Shown one piece after another: positions 43,617 through 54,900 of a DNA stretch of 64,000 nucleotides; position 1 is the first letter of the stretch, and each line of letters begins with the position of its first letter. Under the pieces are notes generated by a model. That model did not search any database. It was not told the DNA's origin and was given only the letters and a program-made list of their open reading frames with translations. This stretch comes from Trichosporon coremiiforme. Taxonomy: Eukaryota > Basidiomycota > Tremellomycetes > Trichosporonales > Trichosporonaceae. The stretch is taken from NCBI GenBank assembly GCA_039545355.1, contig BCJJ01000016.1:682001-746000 (forward strand), read 5' to 3'. The position numbers and the translations under genes were made by a program.

Positions 43617-44426
43617 CTACTTCTTCCTCCTCGCATTGTACTTGTCCACCGCCTCCTTCGTCTCCGGACTCGAAAAGCACTCCCCAAACACCTGTATGCT
43701 ATGCTCGATGCTGTCCTGAATCCCATGATTCAGCCAATACTCGTTCAGCCCCTTCTGCGCCTTCATGACCGTCGGCGTCAAGTCCGTGACCTTGCCCAAC
43801 AGATCCATGGTAACCCTCTCAAGATCCCCCTCCTGCCTCTCCGCGAACCGGTTCACGAACCCGATCTTCTCGACGGGATACAGATCGCCCGTGAGGAGCA
43901 TCTCTCGCGCAAGGCTGAGGCCCGTGTAATGCGGCAGAAGCGCGGCATCGACGACAGACGGAATCCCGACTTTCGTTTCGGGCAATCCGGCCTGGACTTC
44001 GTGATAAGACACTCTGAAATCGGCACTGAGGGCCATCTCAAAAGCGGCCCCGATGCAGTATCCGTTCAGAGCCACTGCTGTCGGTTTGGGAGATAAACGG
44101 AGCGATCCCACGGCCTCGGACACCTTTCGGATCACGCCGAGGGCTTGGTCGACGGAAAGACCCGCAAAAACGTGCGTGTCCATGCCGGCGCAGAAGGCGC
44201 GGCCCTCGCCCGTCACGGCGATCGCGCGGATGGACGGGTCGGCGTTTGCATCGTCTACTGCTGACTTGAACGCTTCTAGGTCGGGAAGGGTTAGGGCGTT
44301 CAGTTTCTCAGGGCGGGAGAGGGTGAGCCAGCGTACCCGGTCGGTGTCCTTGACTTGTAGGGCGGAGTAGGAACGGGTCTGCAGGAGACGGCGGGGGAGG
44401 GAGGAGGGGAGGCGGGGGCGGACCAT
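43617..44426 (-). CDS. mitochondrial-type enoyl-CoA hydratase (crotonase)
   Basis: Single exon, 269 aa. The N-terminus MVRPRLPSSLPRRLLQTRSY is Arg-rich, hydroxylated and free of acids, a typical mitochondrial presequence. The crotonase signature follows: GEGRAFCAGMD (first oxyanion-hole strand), ALNGYCIGAAFEMALSAD (second, with a Glu at the catalytic position), then LPETKVGIPS (second catalytic Glu). It probably hydrates 2-enoyl-CoAs from fatty-acid or branched-chain amino-acid breakdown. No PTS1 is present (it ends NARRKK), unlike the crotonase at 29.9 kb. Confidence 0.85.
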   Translation of the reverse strand: MVRPRLPSSLPRRLLQTRSYSALQVKDTDRVRWLTLSRPEKLNALTLPDLEAFKSAVDDANADPSIRAIAVTGEGRAFCAGMDTHVFAGLSVDQALGVIRKVSEAVGSLRLSPKPTAVALNGYCIGAAFEMALSADFRVSYHEVQAGLPETKVGIPSVVDAALLPHYTGLSLAREMLLTGDLYPVEKIGFVNRFAERQEGDLERVTMDLLGKVTDLTPTVMKAQKGLNEYWLNHGIQDSIEHSIQVFGECFSSPETKEAVDKYNARRKK

Positions 44427-44705
44427 GGCGAGCCGTGGAGTCGGAGTTGGTGAATGAAGGCAGGAATCGATAAGTGCGATGAGGAATGTATCCGGAATCG
44501 ATGAGTGTGGTGTTGAAGTAGAGGAGGTGCGTGGACGATGTTCGGTCTAGGAAGTTGGTGGACGGTGGTCGATGTTGACGGCACCCATCGGCGGTCGCCG
44601 ACAACCGACAGCCGCGCTGGTTAGATTGCCGACCTCCGAACCCCGTGCCCACCTGGCCACCCATCTTCACTTCCTATCCAATGCATCCATCTCCCTACGA
44701 CAGGT

Positions 44706-45110
44706 CTACTTCTGTCCCTTGTGACTCTGCTCATTGCCCTTCCTCCACTCCACCCCATCAACAAGCAGCTTCACCTGTTCGTTCCAGAATGCGACCCGGC
44801 CCCTGATCTCCTTCACGGAAGGCAGGGGGTCGGCATACTCCCACGCAATCGGTTTGGCCAGTTCATCGTCCCTGGCAGCCCAGTACAGGTCACACGTGCC
44901 CTTGTACGGACATTTGGTGACTGTGTCCGTCTTCTCGAGCTCGTCCCACTTCACGTCCCCGTGAGGCAGGTAGTAGCGTGTCGGGCAGCGGAATTCGTCC
45001 AGTTCCACTGGGGCGGAGGAGTCGGCGAGCAGCGCCCCGTGTTGCGAGTAGACTTGCACGTGCACCTTTGAGGAGGGTCGGATTTCAATGTCGCCTGGTT
45101 TGTTCAGCAT
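44706..45110 (-). CDS. DUF427 domain protein
   Basis: Small soluble protein of the DUF427 family, function unknown, common in fungi and bacteria. The chosen start MLNKPGDIEIRP (45110) gives 134 aa. The frame is open upstream, but its first codon there is GTG and the extra part is Pro-rich, so an upstream exon remains possible. Family features are RYYLPHGDVKW, CPYKGTCDLYWAA, AWEYADPLPSVKEI and GRVAFWNEQVKLLVDG, in the usual order and spacing. The short length is normal for the family. Confidence 0.82.
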   Translation of the reverse strand: MLNKPGDIEIRPSSKVHVQVYSQHGALLADSSAPVELDEFRCPTRYYLPHGDVKWDELEKTDTVTKCPYKGTCDLYWAARDDELAKPIAWEYADPLPSVKEIRGRVAFWNEQVKLLVDGVEWRKGNEQSHKGQK

Positions 45111-45779
45111 GTTGATGAGAGATGGGGGCGGTCGCTGAGGAGGTGGCGGGGAAGGAGGATGCGGAGCACGGCGAACTTGCGGCTTCGCAAAGAAGAAGAG
45201 GTAGTCCAGAGATTCGGGCGAGGGCGGGGACACGATGCTATTAAGCGTGACGATGTGCGGGTGATGGCTTGGTCAGCTGCTCTAATCGTCAGGCTAGGTC
45301 GGCGAAGTTATATCAAGCTGACATGGCCGGCTTATTTGACCCACCTTCTCGCAGTGGCATTGCCAGACTCGAAACGGCTGTAACCAGCTGCTGAATCTTT
45401 ATCGATGCAGCGAGGTAAGGCGTGCTAGACGCCCTGCTCCACTCGTTATGCGACGGTCGCGAATAAGACATTTTGTAGCGAAGTCGGGGGAGGACAAGAG
45501 TGGTCGTTGCGTGGTGATGTCATCGAACGCCAGCCGATCTGTGCGCGGTGGGAGAAGAAATTCAGACCGAGACGTGCCGGAGGGCCGAGCTCCTCCAGCT
45601 GCTGAAAGCGGACCAGCACGAGGGGTGCTCGCTCCCGCCCACGGCGTTCGCTACAGCGAGCTAGTGTCAACATGAATCTTGCATTCGTCTTCGTGTGTAC
45701 AACCAGTCTTCCTCTTTGATCACTGGGCCTGCCCGTCTTTCCCCAATCTCCTATCCCTCTCTTCTTTCCGCTCTCCTTC
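45111..45779. other. intergenic region
   Basis: About 670 bp between two minus-strand genes, containing the promoter and possible 5' exon of the DUF427 gene. No other gene is seen. Confidence 0.4.
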
Positions 45780-46208
45780 CTACTCCCCGTGACCTGTAAT
45801 CTTCCCTCCGTCCTGGACCTCATCGTCGCTCATAAAATCCAAGCTCCCCTGACGAAGGAGGAACATAACCTGCGCCCCCTCCTTGCTTCCAGACCGATGC
45901 TCCGTATTCTTCGGCACGACAAAGATATCCCCCTTCGTCAACTGGATCGTGCGGTCCGCGTCGTCCTCGGCCCTCTCCGGCTCGTCTGGGCCACGCACCG
46001 GCCGCATTTGGAGTGTCAGGTCGCCGTCCATGACGTAGAACATCTCGTCGCTCGACGCGTGCACGTGCCAGTAGTACTGCCCCTTGACGGTCATGATGGT
46101 GAGGTCTTGGTCGTTCACCTGCAGAGCGGGCTCGTTGTTGAGCAAAGCGGACGAGGTGGGCGGTGGGACGTGGAAGACCGAGTTTGTGTTCATTGCGAGA
46201 GTCACCAT
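45780..46208 (-). CDS. cupin-fold protein
   Basis: Single-domain cupin of 142 aa. Motif 1 reads G-QYYW-HVH-ASSD-E-MFYVMD-G, giving the two His and one Glu of the metal site. Motif 2 reads GDIFVVPKNTEHR with the third His. Small cupins bind Fe, Mn or Zn and include isomerases, dioxygenases and non-enzymatic sensors; none can be singled out. It starts at the ATG MVTLAMNT (46208). No introns. Confidence 0.8.
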   Translation of the reverse strand: MVTLAMNTNSVFHVPPPTSSALLNNEPALQVNDQDLTIMTVKGQYYWHVHASSDEMFYVMDGDLTLQMRPVRGPDEPERAEDDADRTIQLTKGDIFVVPKNTEHRSGSKEGAQVMFLLRQGSLDFMSDDEVQDGGKITGHGE

Positions 46209-47306
46209 TGCGCTGACTTTGGAGTTGGAGTGGTAGAGGAAAGGGACGGTGAGGTTGTTACTGATGGGGAAGTGAGACGTTCGTCGCGGTCATATAGGCG
46301 CGGTACTGCTGGTCAGATGACGACTCGCTCGGCAAACTTCGGCATCCATCGTCCGCAACGCTTCCCGCGAAAGCATCGGCGTCGCCGAAGTTCCTCGGTA
46401 CGTGACACAGTTTCGCAAGCTGCAAGTGGGCAGGGAGTCGGCACGGTGACTCCAAGGTGCTGCTCTGCACGATGCACACCGATTACGCGGTGCCTCTTGG
46501 TGTTCCCAGCCTTCCAGACGGCAACAGTCAGGAGGAATCGACTAGTTGTGCCTTCGGCGTTCTCCGGTGTCGTCCCAACCTCATGAACGATGCGGCGCGG
46601 GCTCTCATATTGCAGATAAGGCTTTCGAGCGGTGGCAATCCCGGGTGGCTACCACAAGACAGCGCTCCCTCGCACTCTGCATTGTTCCTTCGCTCGCTCT
46701 CAACACTGTCGCCCTTGTTGTCCTGCACCGCCCGGATTGTTCTGCTACGCCACTGAGTGGCGCATCCTCATCGTTACCATCCTCCTCCATGAACAGATAC
46801 CGCAGTGCTGGCCAAGATCCCTGTGTCTAACATATGTCGTACCTGCTCTGCGAGTCGAACCGTCGCCGTGCAGATGCTCGGCGAATTCGGCACGACCTTG
46901 CCCTGACGAGTTCATTAACATCGGCAACTGCCGACCCATTCCGCCCAGCTACCCAATCTATTTCTTGCACCATCAATGTCTGAAGCTGTGCAAGGCGGCA
47001 AGTCTGTGCTGCGTTAACGGTGTTAGTCCTAACCGTGTTCATTGTCAGAGGTGAAGTCCGGGTTTTTATGGGTATTCCATTGTGGAGGCATGTTACAACG
47101 TGAGATGGTTCCTATCGGCACACATGAGGGCCGAGCTATGGACACAGGCGGCGCTTTGTCGCGAATATCCAGATATATGAGCGAGATGATTACTCTGCGT
47201 TTGTGTTCGTTGTTTCCCTTTGTTTTCGTTTTGTCCTTCACCAGGTTCCAAGGGTGAGTTCTATTAATCAGTTGTTCATGTTGGAGTAGCTCGCTGCCAG
47301 TGCCCG
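46209..47306. other. intergenic region, no gene recognised
   Basis: About 1.1 kb between two minus-strand genes. Overlapping frames up to 140 codons exist on both strands, but none shows domain features or biased composition. It includes the cupin promoter on its left. Confidence 0.4.
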
Positions 47307-49310
47307 CTACCGAGTCCAGGTCGGGGGAGGGGAACACCAGTCGAGAGTGCTGGCGTCGGACTCGTCCTGCCCCTGTGTGGCAGCCGCGTGAGGGTCCCCC
47401 TCCTCCTCCTCGGGGATGAACTGGGCACAGTACATGCAGCGCAGGAGCGCGTGCGGCGTCTTCCTCCACTGCAGGCAGAAATTCCAGTGGTTCGTGCCGT
47501 CCTCCTTCCTGCCAGGGCAGAAGCGGGGGAAGCCGTGAGTCGGCATCACAAAGTCGTGAGGGATTAGACCCTTCGGAAGTGGATACTTCGTGCAGCGCTT
47601 CAGGTATGCCCGGGTATAGATGGGCGTGTCCTTGATCAGCGTGGCTGGGTTGGACGAGGACCTGCGGCGAAGAGGGGAATACGCCGCGACGGCGGTGGAA
47701 TTACGACGGGGGCGGCCGTTCGTCGCGTCGTGCACGTTGGCAAAGCGCGAGCCGGGGATCTCTGGCGCGACAGAGACAGAGGGGCAGCGAGCAGTCGTGG
47801 GAGACTGAGGCCAGTGCTGATGGGACGAGGAGGCCGAAACCGAGACTTGACGAACGGGGCCAGTGTTAGCGGCAGGACGACAAGAGAGTGCAGCCGGGGC
47901 CGGCGAACGACGCATGTAGAGACCCGAGTTTGAAGGACGGCGCGACGAGTCGTTTACGGCCGACGGACGGCGAGAGGGGGCTTGAGCGGCAGGGCCGTGA
48001 GAATGGGCGGAGTGGCTAGCGGACGGGCGACGCGAGGCGGGCTTGCTGTCCGAGTGATGAGATGTTCCCGAGTTCTGACGAGATGAACAGGCTTGAGAGT
48101 CATGGCTAGTCCTAGAGTTCTTACGAGGCGGAGCGCGGCGGAACGACGAGTAGTTGGGATCAGCATAGTGGGCCTTCGCTGTACCAGTGTGACGAAGTCC
48201 GCTTGGTTGACGAGTCATAGGCTTCGCCTCCTGCCGAAGATTCTTGGGCATCATTGCAGGGCCAAAGGGAAGACCGCGACGCTTCTGAGCGGGATCAGCA
48301 GCGCCGAGAGCGTCGAAGCCATTGATAGTCTGCTGGGCGGGACCTGAGACAAAATTGTCGTGACCAGTCTTGCCGTTGCTGTTCCTACTGCCCAACGGGT
48401 TCCGCAGCCCGGCGGCGCGAATCTGAGCGCTGATGTGCCCATTAGACCCGTTGAGCGAGCTATGGCTGAGATCGGAACCGTGTTGGCGGGAGTAGGTCGA
48501 ATGGTCGGTTGCGCCGGAGGGACGATGTGAATACTGGGGGTACGAGAAGCCGGAAGCACCAGACGGACAGCGCGAGCCACGACCTGACGAAGACGAGATG
48601 GGCGAGGCATGAGCTGAAGTGAAGTCCTCATCGTCGCACTCAAGGGGAAGAGTGTGCAGGTGGGTGAAGCCGTTCGTTTCCTTCACATGCAACCTGAGGG
48701 AATTGAGCGTTGCCGCCGAAGAGGTGATGATGCTGGAACTATTCGAGCCTTGGGTTGTGTGGCTGTTCGTCGAGATCCGCTGGACTTCAGGACGAGTGGG
48801 AGCGTCGACCTTCGCGCGGGAACCGACATCGGGCATCTGACGACCAGAGCCAGGAGCCATACCCTTAGGGTCAAACGGGCTCGACGCGAAAGGCATCGAG
48901 CCAGTGTTCAGTCCCGCCCCGGGAGAATGCCCGCCAACCTGGTGGCAAGCCTGGAAGACTTCGGCGGCAAGAAACTGTGAACCCTCCACGAGCGCGCGAT
49001 TGAGGGTCTCTTTGGTTTCTCCAGCGTTGCCGCTGCCAGCCTTCAGGATCCTATCCAAGCACGCATTGTGGCCCTTATCTACCTTGTCATCTGCGTGCTT
49101 GGTGGTACCGTTGGCCGATGAAAGCGGGGAGTGGAGCAGGCGATATGGGCGACTGATCTCGTTCAGGGAGACGCTTGCGGAATCTGACGTGTGGTCGGAG
49201 GTCGGGCTCGGCGATCCACGTCCGACGAACCCTTGCTGCTGGAACAAAAATCCAGCGAGGCTCTCGCGGCGGATGGGTTGAGGCGAAAGAATGCCAGTAC
49301 ATGTAACCAT
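47307..49310 (-). CDS. Ser/Arg-rich protein with conserved Cys-containing C-terminus
   Basis: Unknown function, 667 aa if MVTCTGILSPQP is the true start. The frame remains open upstream to about 49441, so an upstream exon is possible. Most of the protein is low-complexity Ser/Pro/His/Arg, predicted disordered. It has repeated basophilic phosphorylation motifs: RRPS three times (SRRPSAS, SRRPSAV, SRRPSNS), plus RRNS and RRSSS. The last ~110 residues are ordered-looking, with YLKRCTKYPLPKGLIPHDFV, HGFPRFCPGRK, WNFCLQW and LLRCMYCAQFIPEEEE. Four of these Cys could form a zinc site. The likely start is unclear because an upstream frame at 49.5-49.9 kb may belong to the same transcript. Confidence 0.55.
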   Translation of the reverse strand: MVTCTGILSPQPIRRESLAGFLFQQQGFVGRGSPSPTSDHTSDSASVSLNEISRPYRLLHSPLSSANGTTKHADDKVDKGHNACLDRILKAGSGNAGETKETLNRALVEGSQFLAAEVFQACHQVGGHSPGAGLNTGSMPFASSPFDPKGMAPGSGRQMPDVGSRAKVDAPTRPEVQRISTNSHTTQGSNSSSIITSSAATLNSLRLHVKETNGFTHLHTLPLECDDEDFTSAHASPISSSSGRGSRCPSGASGFSYPQYSHRPSGATDHSTYSRQHGSDLSHSSLNGSNGHISAQIRAAGLRNPLGSRNSNGKTGHDNFVSGPAQQTINGFDALGAADPAQKRRGLPFGPAMMPKNLRQEAKPMTRQPSGLRHTGTAKAHYADPNYSSFRRAPPRKNSRTSHDSQACSSRQNSGTSHHSDSKPASRRPSASHSAHSHGPAAQAPSRRPSAVNDSSRRPSNSGLYMRRSPAPAALSCRPAANTGPVRQVSVSASSSHQHWPQSPTTARCPSVSVAPEIPGSRFANVHDATNGRPRRNSTAVAAYSPLRRRSSSNPATLIKDTPIYTRAYLKRCTKYPLPKGLIPHDFVMPTHGFPRFCPGRKEDGTNHWNFCLQWRKTPHALLRCMYCAQFIPEEEEGDPHAAATQGQDESDASTLDWCSPPPTWTR

Positions 49311-49495
49311 CGGCTCACTGTTGGTTACATCACCGACATCGTGCTCTTTGCTGTGGCAGAGATTATCCCCGTCGTGGTCCAGAGTGTCCTGTGGAAAGGT
49401 CTTCCTGGAGTTGTTAACAACAAGCTCTTGGACAGAACGCCGGTGGCGTCGATCACCTCACAAGAAGCCGACCTCGGGATGCCAGAGCACAGATG

Positions 49496-49927
49496 CTAGT
49501 GGACACGACACATCGGAGACAATCTCCAGTCTGTTCCCTGCCCTGCTACCCGATGTATATCAGATGATGAGGGAACAGGCCATGAGAGGGGAGGAAGCAG
49601 GGGCCCAGAGGATACGCACACAGGCTGATTAGGGTGAGCAGAGCGCTCAACCAGGGCGCTGTTCGTAACTTCTTGAGTGTCGCAGTAGGTCGGGACCGCA
49701 CAGACGACATTGTCGGCACAGACCGGCTCGCCAGGGACTGGGTCGACCACTGGTGCGCCCTGCAGAGCCGCAACTGGCGGCAGTGGTGAGTTGGCCGGTG
49801 TCGACATGGCAGAGGACTGGCCCGAGGGAAGCTGCTCAAACGGGAAGGGGGTGACACGGTTAGCGCCCTTGGGCATGCCGTACGGGGCGCGACTCTTAAC
49901 GCGGCGGAACCAGTCACGGATGCCCAT
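49496..49927 (-). CDS. possible upstream gene or 5' exon
   Basis: An open frame from MGIRDWFRRVKSRAPYG (49927) runs to 49496 and looks coding at its start (an amphipathic basic helix), then becomes Pro/Ser/Val-rich. A plausible donor (GTAGCAGGG) near its end and an acceptor (tccactag) near 49500 would join it to an open frame continuing to about 49310. It could therefore be 5' exons of the Ser/Arg-rich gene or a separate short gene. The frames do not settle it. Confidence 0.3.
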   Translation of the reverse strand: MGIRDWFRRVKSRAPYGMPKGANRVTPFPFEQLPSGQSSAMSTPANSPLPPVAALQGAPVVDPVPGEPVCADNVVCAVPTYCDTQEVTNSALVERSAHPNQPVCVSSGPLLPPLSWPVPSSSDIHRVAGQGTDWRLSPMCRVH

Positions 49928-51935
49928 GGTGATTGATGGAAGCTGAATGACCGAGTAACCGATGGGAAGACTAACAAAAGGCAGTAGAAGACGGCGACGT
50001 TGTCGTGGGAGGTGAGGCGCTGGAGGAGCGGTTGGGTGGAGTTGTCGGTCGCTGCCCACGATGAGCCAGAGTTGACTGAGGGGTACTTGCCTTCTTCACG
50101 GGTAACGAAGCGATGTAATGGAGGACAGTAATGTGCGACACGAGAACGATCTGAAGGGAGAGGGTCAGCGTTCGGTGTCAATGTTGCGGATGGCTGATGC
50201 TTACAGACGATGGTTCGTGGAGATGTCGGCAGATAGAGACCGTGCTGATGATGTAGACAAGCACCCTCGCGGGGCGGTGGGAAGGGGTGTCGGAGAGGGA
50301 GGAGTGTTGCAGTCGCAAGACGTGTAGAGTGGCTCTGTATATACCTTACACCTCCGGATCCATGCTTACCGCTTCATGACGGCGTCTCGCTGTCAAAGAC
50401 GCATACCGGCGGGCGGCATGACGACTCCAGACGAGTGAAGCTGTGCTCTTTGTCGGTGCCAGACGTGTTGCCAGAGTCGAGGCAGGCGCGTGACTGGGGG
50501 TGGCCGTCGTGTCATTGGGTCTGCCATGAGGACGACTCCCGTGGACAGCGATAAGGCGGACGGCGCAAGGTACACGGAGGACGGAGGGATGGCTGTTGCT
50601 TCCCACGGGACGTAGTGCCCGGACAGGCAGGTCCGGGGAAGTAACGGAGAGGGTGGGAGCAGGCCGGCTCTCTCAGCGGGGCGAAAGGGAGCCCAGTCAA
50701 AAACAACGCAGACAGGCCGTGCAGTGTGTACTCTCCACTTGTGTCAGATTGGACTGCGCGAATGCAGCTTGGCGAGGTTAGAGCCGAAAAGGGCTCGCGG
50801 CCCCAGATGTCGTCGCCGCCTCGAGCGACGTACTGAGTCAGCAGCTGTCCATCTCGTTGTCCCTTATTTGGGTCTTAATCCAGACAATGAAGGTCCATCA
50901 GCGCTCACCAATCCCCCAATCGATACTCAGATTTGTCAGAGCGGAGCGAGGACACCCCGCTATCGATACCTGATGAACTTCTGTTTGCCGATACTTCTGC
51001 ACCATGTGATGGGCATCACCGGCCATGGGCCCAGGACCCCCAACCGTCTACGCACGCAGAAACTGACTTGCATGTCTCAGTAGCCCAGCGATTATCCTAA
51101 TTTTGCTGCACCTCAGTTCCGCGGAAGGACGCCTGGCTGGCGACATTGAAGGGTTTTGTGTCCTCCCAACGCGTAATTCGCATGTCGGTGGAGGCAGGGG
51201 AGGTCGTAGGGAATGTGGCTGATGGTGCAGCGGCGGCGAACGGCCACGAATCGCACTCGCCTCCACTCGCACTCGCGCGAGTGTTCAGTTTTCGCTTGCA
51301 GTTTAGAGCATGAAACCCGACATCGTTCTCACCGCAAATGTCGGAAGAAACAAACACGCACGTGGGGGTTCAAGTAACCCTAATTCTTCTTTCTAAGAAG
51401 TCCTTGGTAGTCAGAGTGTCTTTTTGTCTATATCGATTGTGCATAGGTGCAGAGATCGATCGCAAGATCTGCGAAATGGCACGGGATCATGACTAGATCT
51501 GAAATGGCGAAGAACACCGTGCAAGCTAAGTGATTTGCGTTCTCGAACGCTCCAAAGCAGTGCGGTTGCTTCTCCCTAGACGCAAAGAACAATGGTCGTT
51601 TAGGGCTTGATTTTCAGAAGGAATTTTGGGCGGGTGCATCCCTGCCGGTGCCACCTCTGTTACCTCAACCGTCAGTGGAGCTTTTCCCACGCGGTGCACA
51701 TCTGATGCAGTGATAATCTACATTTAAGCAATCTACAGAATTCTTTATGAACGGAGCCATGCAACTTGTTGGACCTGGGCCGAGACTTTATATTGATTAG
51801 ATGTTGTTTTGGTGGTTGTGTCGCGGGGGTGTTCACTTCTCCCTTCCCTATCTCCATCCTCGTCACTGGCCCTTCCACCTTAGCCGCTTCACATTCGCAC
51901 ATGCTCCACGTTCCACCATTTCGCACTTGCGCTCC
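49928..51935. other. long intergenic region, no gene recognised
   Basis: About 2 kb without a supported gene. The part at 51360-51800 is visibly more A/T-rich than the rest of the window. Frames such as 51672-51926 (-) lack features. The 3' UTR of the HECT ligase lies at its right edge. Confidence 0.4.
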
Positions 51936-54900
51936 TTACGCCTTGCCGAAGCCACTTGTCTCCGTAATGGCGAACAGCAGACGCTCGCGGAGCTGCTCGT
52001 ACGAGGCGTACTTTGGCAGTAGGAGGAGGTTGAAGCACGTCGACGCCTGGGGGAGGATGCCCTCCTTGCCGTAGAGCTTCTGGATTTGGAACGGCTGCGT
52101 ACCGCTCGCGCCCTGCAGCTGCGAGAAGCCGCCGAGGGGCACTCGACTACTGCTAGTGACGAACATGAGGAAGCGCGAGCGCTCCTCCTGCGAGAAGCTG
52201 CGGAGCGCGCGCCAGAACCACGAGATCTCGGGGTCAGAGCCCTTCCAGCCCGCCATCTGTGTCGAGTTCTTGAGCTCGTCGACATCGATCGTCGTCATTC
52301 CGGAGATCAGAAGCTCGAGCTGGTCCGGCTCGAAAATCTGGATGAGGCTCTGCGGAATGATGTCGTAGAAGCCAGTCAGGAACGCCTTCATCTGGTCACG
52401 GATCGAGTTCTCCAGACGGTACGCGCACACTAACCGCACGTACTCAGCCTTGTTCTCCTCCGTGACGGGGACCTTGGCGCCGCCCTCCTTGAGCTCGACA
52501 ATCTTAGTCTCGCCGAACGAGTCGTCCTCAATCGTGAACTCCTGGTCAATGACGTCCGTGATGTCGTTGTCCAGGATCCACTGCAGCGACTTGTGATACT
52601 CCGGGTCGATGGACTCGAGGTCACGCATGTCGACGTCACGGCCGAGGATTTGCTTGTAGAACGCACGCGAGAAGTAGGCGTCGAGGAGGCGTCCGTCGTA
52701 AATGGCCTTGCCGATGACACGTCCGACGAACTTGAAGAACGACAGGTGGTCATCGACGACGCTCGAGTGCTTGTTCGGCTGGTACGTCTGCTTGTCGGCG
52801 GCGCACGGCTCGAACAAGGCGAAGTTCGGGTCGAAGATTTGCGTCGCGAGGACGTGGAACCACTCGCGAGTGACACCACCAGCATCGACGCCGTCCTCGT
52901 TGATGAACTTGATGTTGATCTTGCCGTACTTGACCTCGTCGCCCGAGCGGTGCAGCAGCGCGCTGTACGAGTCCTGGAAAACGTACTGGCGGCGCACGTT
53001 GAGGTGGAGCGTGCCGTAGTTGAGCGCCTCGCGCTTCCGGCGGAGCTTCTGGAAGAACCAATTGCGCTTGTTGTCGAACTCGAGCACCTTCGGGTTGGCA
53101 ATGAGAAGGCTGAACGAGCCGCTCATCAGCGCCGGGTTGTGACGGACGATAGCGTTCAGTACCTTGCGGTGGGTGGTAGTGAACGAGATGAAGAGGTCGG
53201 TCGACTGGGCGCTGTCCGACGACGGCGATTTGGGGCTCGTCGGCGAGGCGACGGTCTCGGTCTGAGGGGTACGGGTGTACTTGCAGACGACCATGAGCGC
53301 CTCGACTAGAGGAAGAAGCACGGCCGCAATCTGGTCGGTGCTCTCACGCTGCTCGGCAAGGGTAAGGCAATCACTAAGCTGCTTCCACATCTGGGTGAAG
53401 TCGAAAGAGTTGTAGATGTCGCGAGCGGCCTTCTCGTCCTCGGTCTGCTCCTTCTCAGTCTCGGGCTTACGACCGTGAGGGTGAGAGTGGAGGTAGTCGA
53501 TGGTCTTGAGCAGACGCAGGAGCTGCGCCTGACTCGAACCAGCGGGCGAGAAGGTGGTGAGCATGTCACCCGAGACCTCGTGGTCCTTGTCGGCGAGCAT
53601 GGTGGCGAGCTCCTTGAGCTTTTCCTGGATAACACCGCCGAGCTGCTGGGACCGAGCGCAGAGCTCCTGAACAAGCACCGGCTTGGCGTCGGGGATGTAG
53701 GACAAGTTCTGCAGAGCAGAGAGTGTCTCGCGGAAGGTCTTGCTGGAACAGTCACCGATAGTGAGGCAGTTGATGACAAGACGGAGCACAGGCGCGGGAA
53801 TGACAGGCGCCTTGAGAATTTGCTTGGTCTGGCCACTGGGCTTGGAGCTCTCGCCAGCCTTCTCCACGGCCGCACTAGCAGTGGCAGCAGCACCAGCCCC
53901 GGCACCGGGCTGAGCGGCGGGTGGAGCAGTGATGGCACCGGCAGTGGGTGCGGCGTCCTTCTTCTCACCCTCATTGGCAGCCTCCTGAGCCTCCTTCTCC
54001 TGCTGAGGCAGCTGGGCGAGAGGCTTGGTGACGGCAGCGAGGAGGCTGGTGAGCGAGTCCATCATGCCAGGAGCCTTGAGCAGGTTGGGGCGGTCAAGCA
54101 GGCCGATGAGGATGACGATCGGGAACTTGGTTTGAGGAAGGTACTTCTCCTTGCCCTTGCCCTTCTTCGACGCCGGCTTCTTGAGGCCGACGGGCTGCTC
54201 ATGCTCCGTGAGGAAATACATGACAGCCTGCTGGTTGGCGTTGACGATGTAAGACAAAGCCTCGAAGCAGCGCTGGGCGATGAAGGTCGGGATGTGGTCA
54301 GACTGGAGGTGGGCAAACAGCCCGCTGGTGATCTGCGTCGCAGGTGTCTCCATCACCTTGCCCTTGGGCGTAGCCTTGTTCTGCGGTGTGGCGAGACCCT
54401 TGAGAGACATCTGCTGGAAGCTCTTGTCGACGGCGGGAAGGTCGCCAGTGCCGTCCTGAACGATGGACAGAAGAACGTTGAGCAGGTCAGTACGGGTCTT
54501 GGAGTTCTCGCAAAGGTGGACAAGCGTCTTGATGAGGTAACCCTTCCTAATCGCCTCGGGGACAAAGAGAAGGCGGACAAGCGAGGCAATACCAGCCTTG
54601 TCGAGAAGCTGGATCGCGTCTCGCTTGGGCTTTGGCTCGTGGCCCATCTTGAGCGGGAAGATCTTGAGACCAGGTGGACCGCCGAGCTCGCGGTTGCGAG
54701 GGACGCCGTCCGGACCGAAGAAGAGGGCATCCGTAGTACCAGCAAGCAGCTCACGGAGAGCGGCTTCTCCTCGCTGAAGGGGCGGCTCAATGACGGGCGC
54801 AGCAGGCTCGGGCTCGGGCTGGGTAGTGCGACGGGCACGCTCCTGCTCCATAGCCTCCTGCATGACGACCTCGGCACGGATCTCAGGCGGAAGCGCGTTG

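Noticed and set aside
1966..44426. A biosynthetic or catabolic gene cluster linking acyl-CoA synthetase, crotonases, BVMO and transporters
   Set aside because: The genes are spread over 42 kb with unrelated genes between and mixed strands. Co-location looks incidental.
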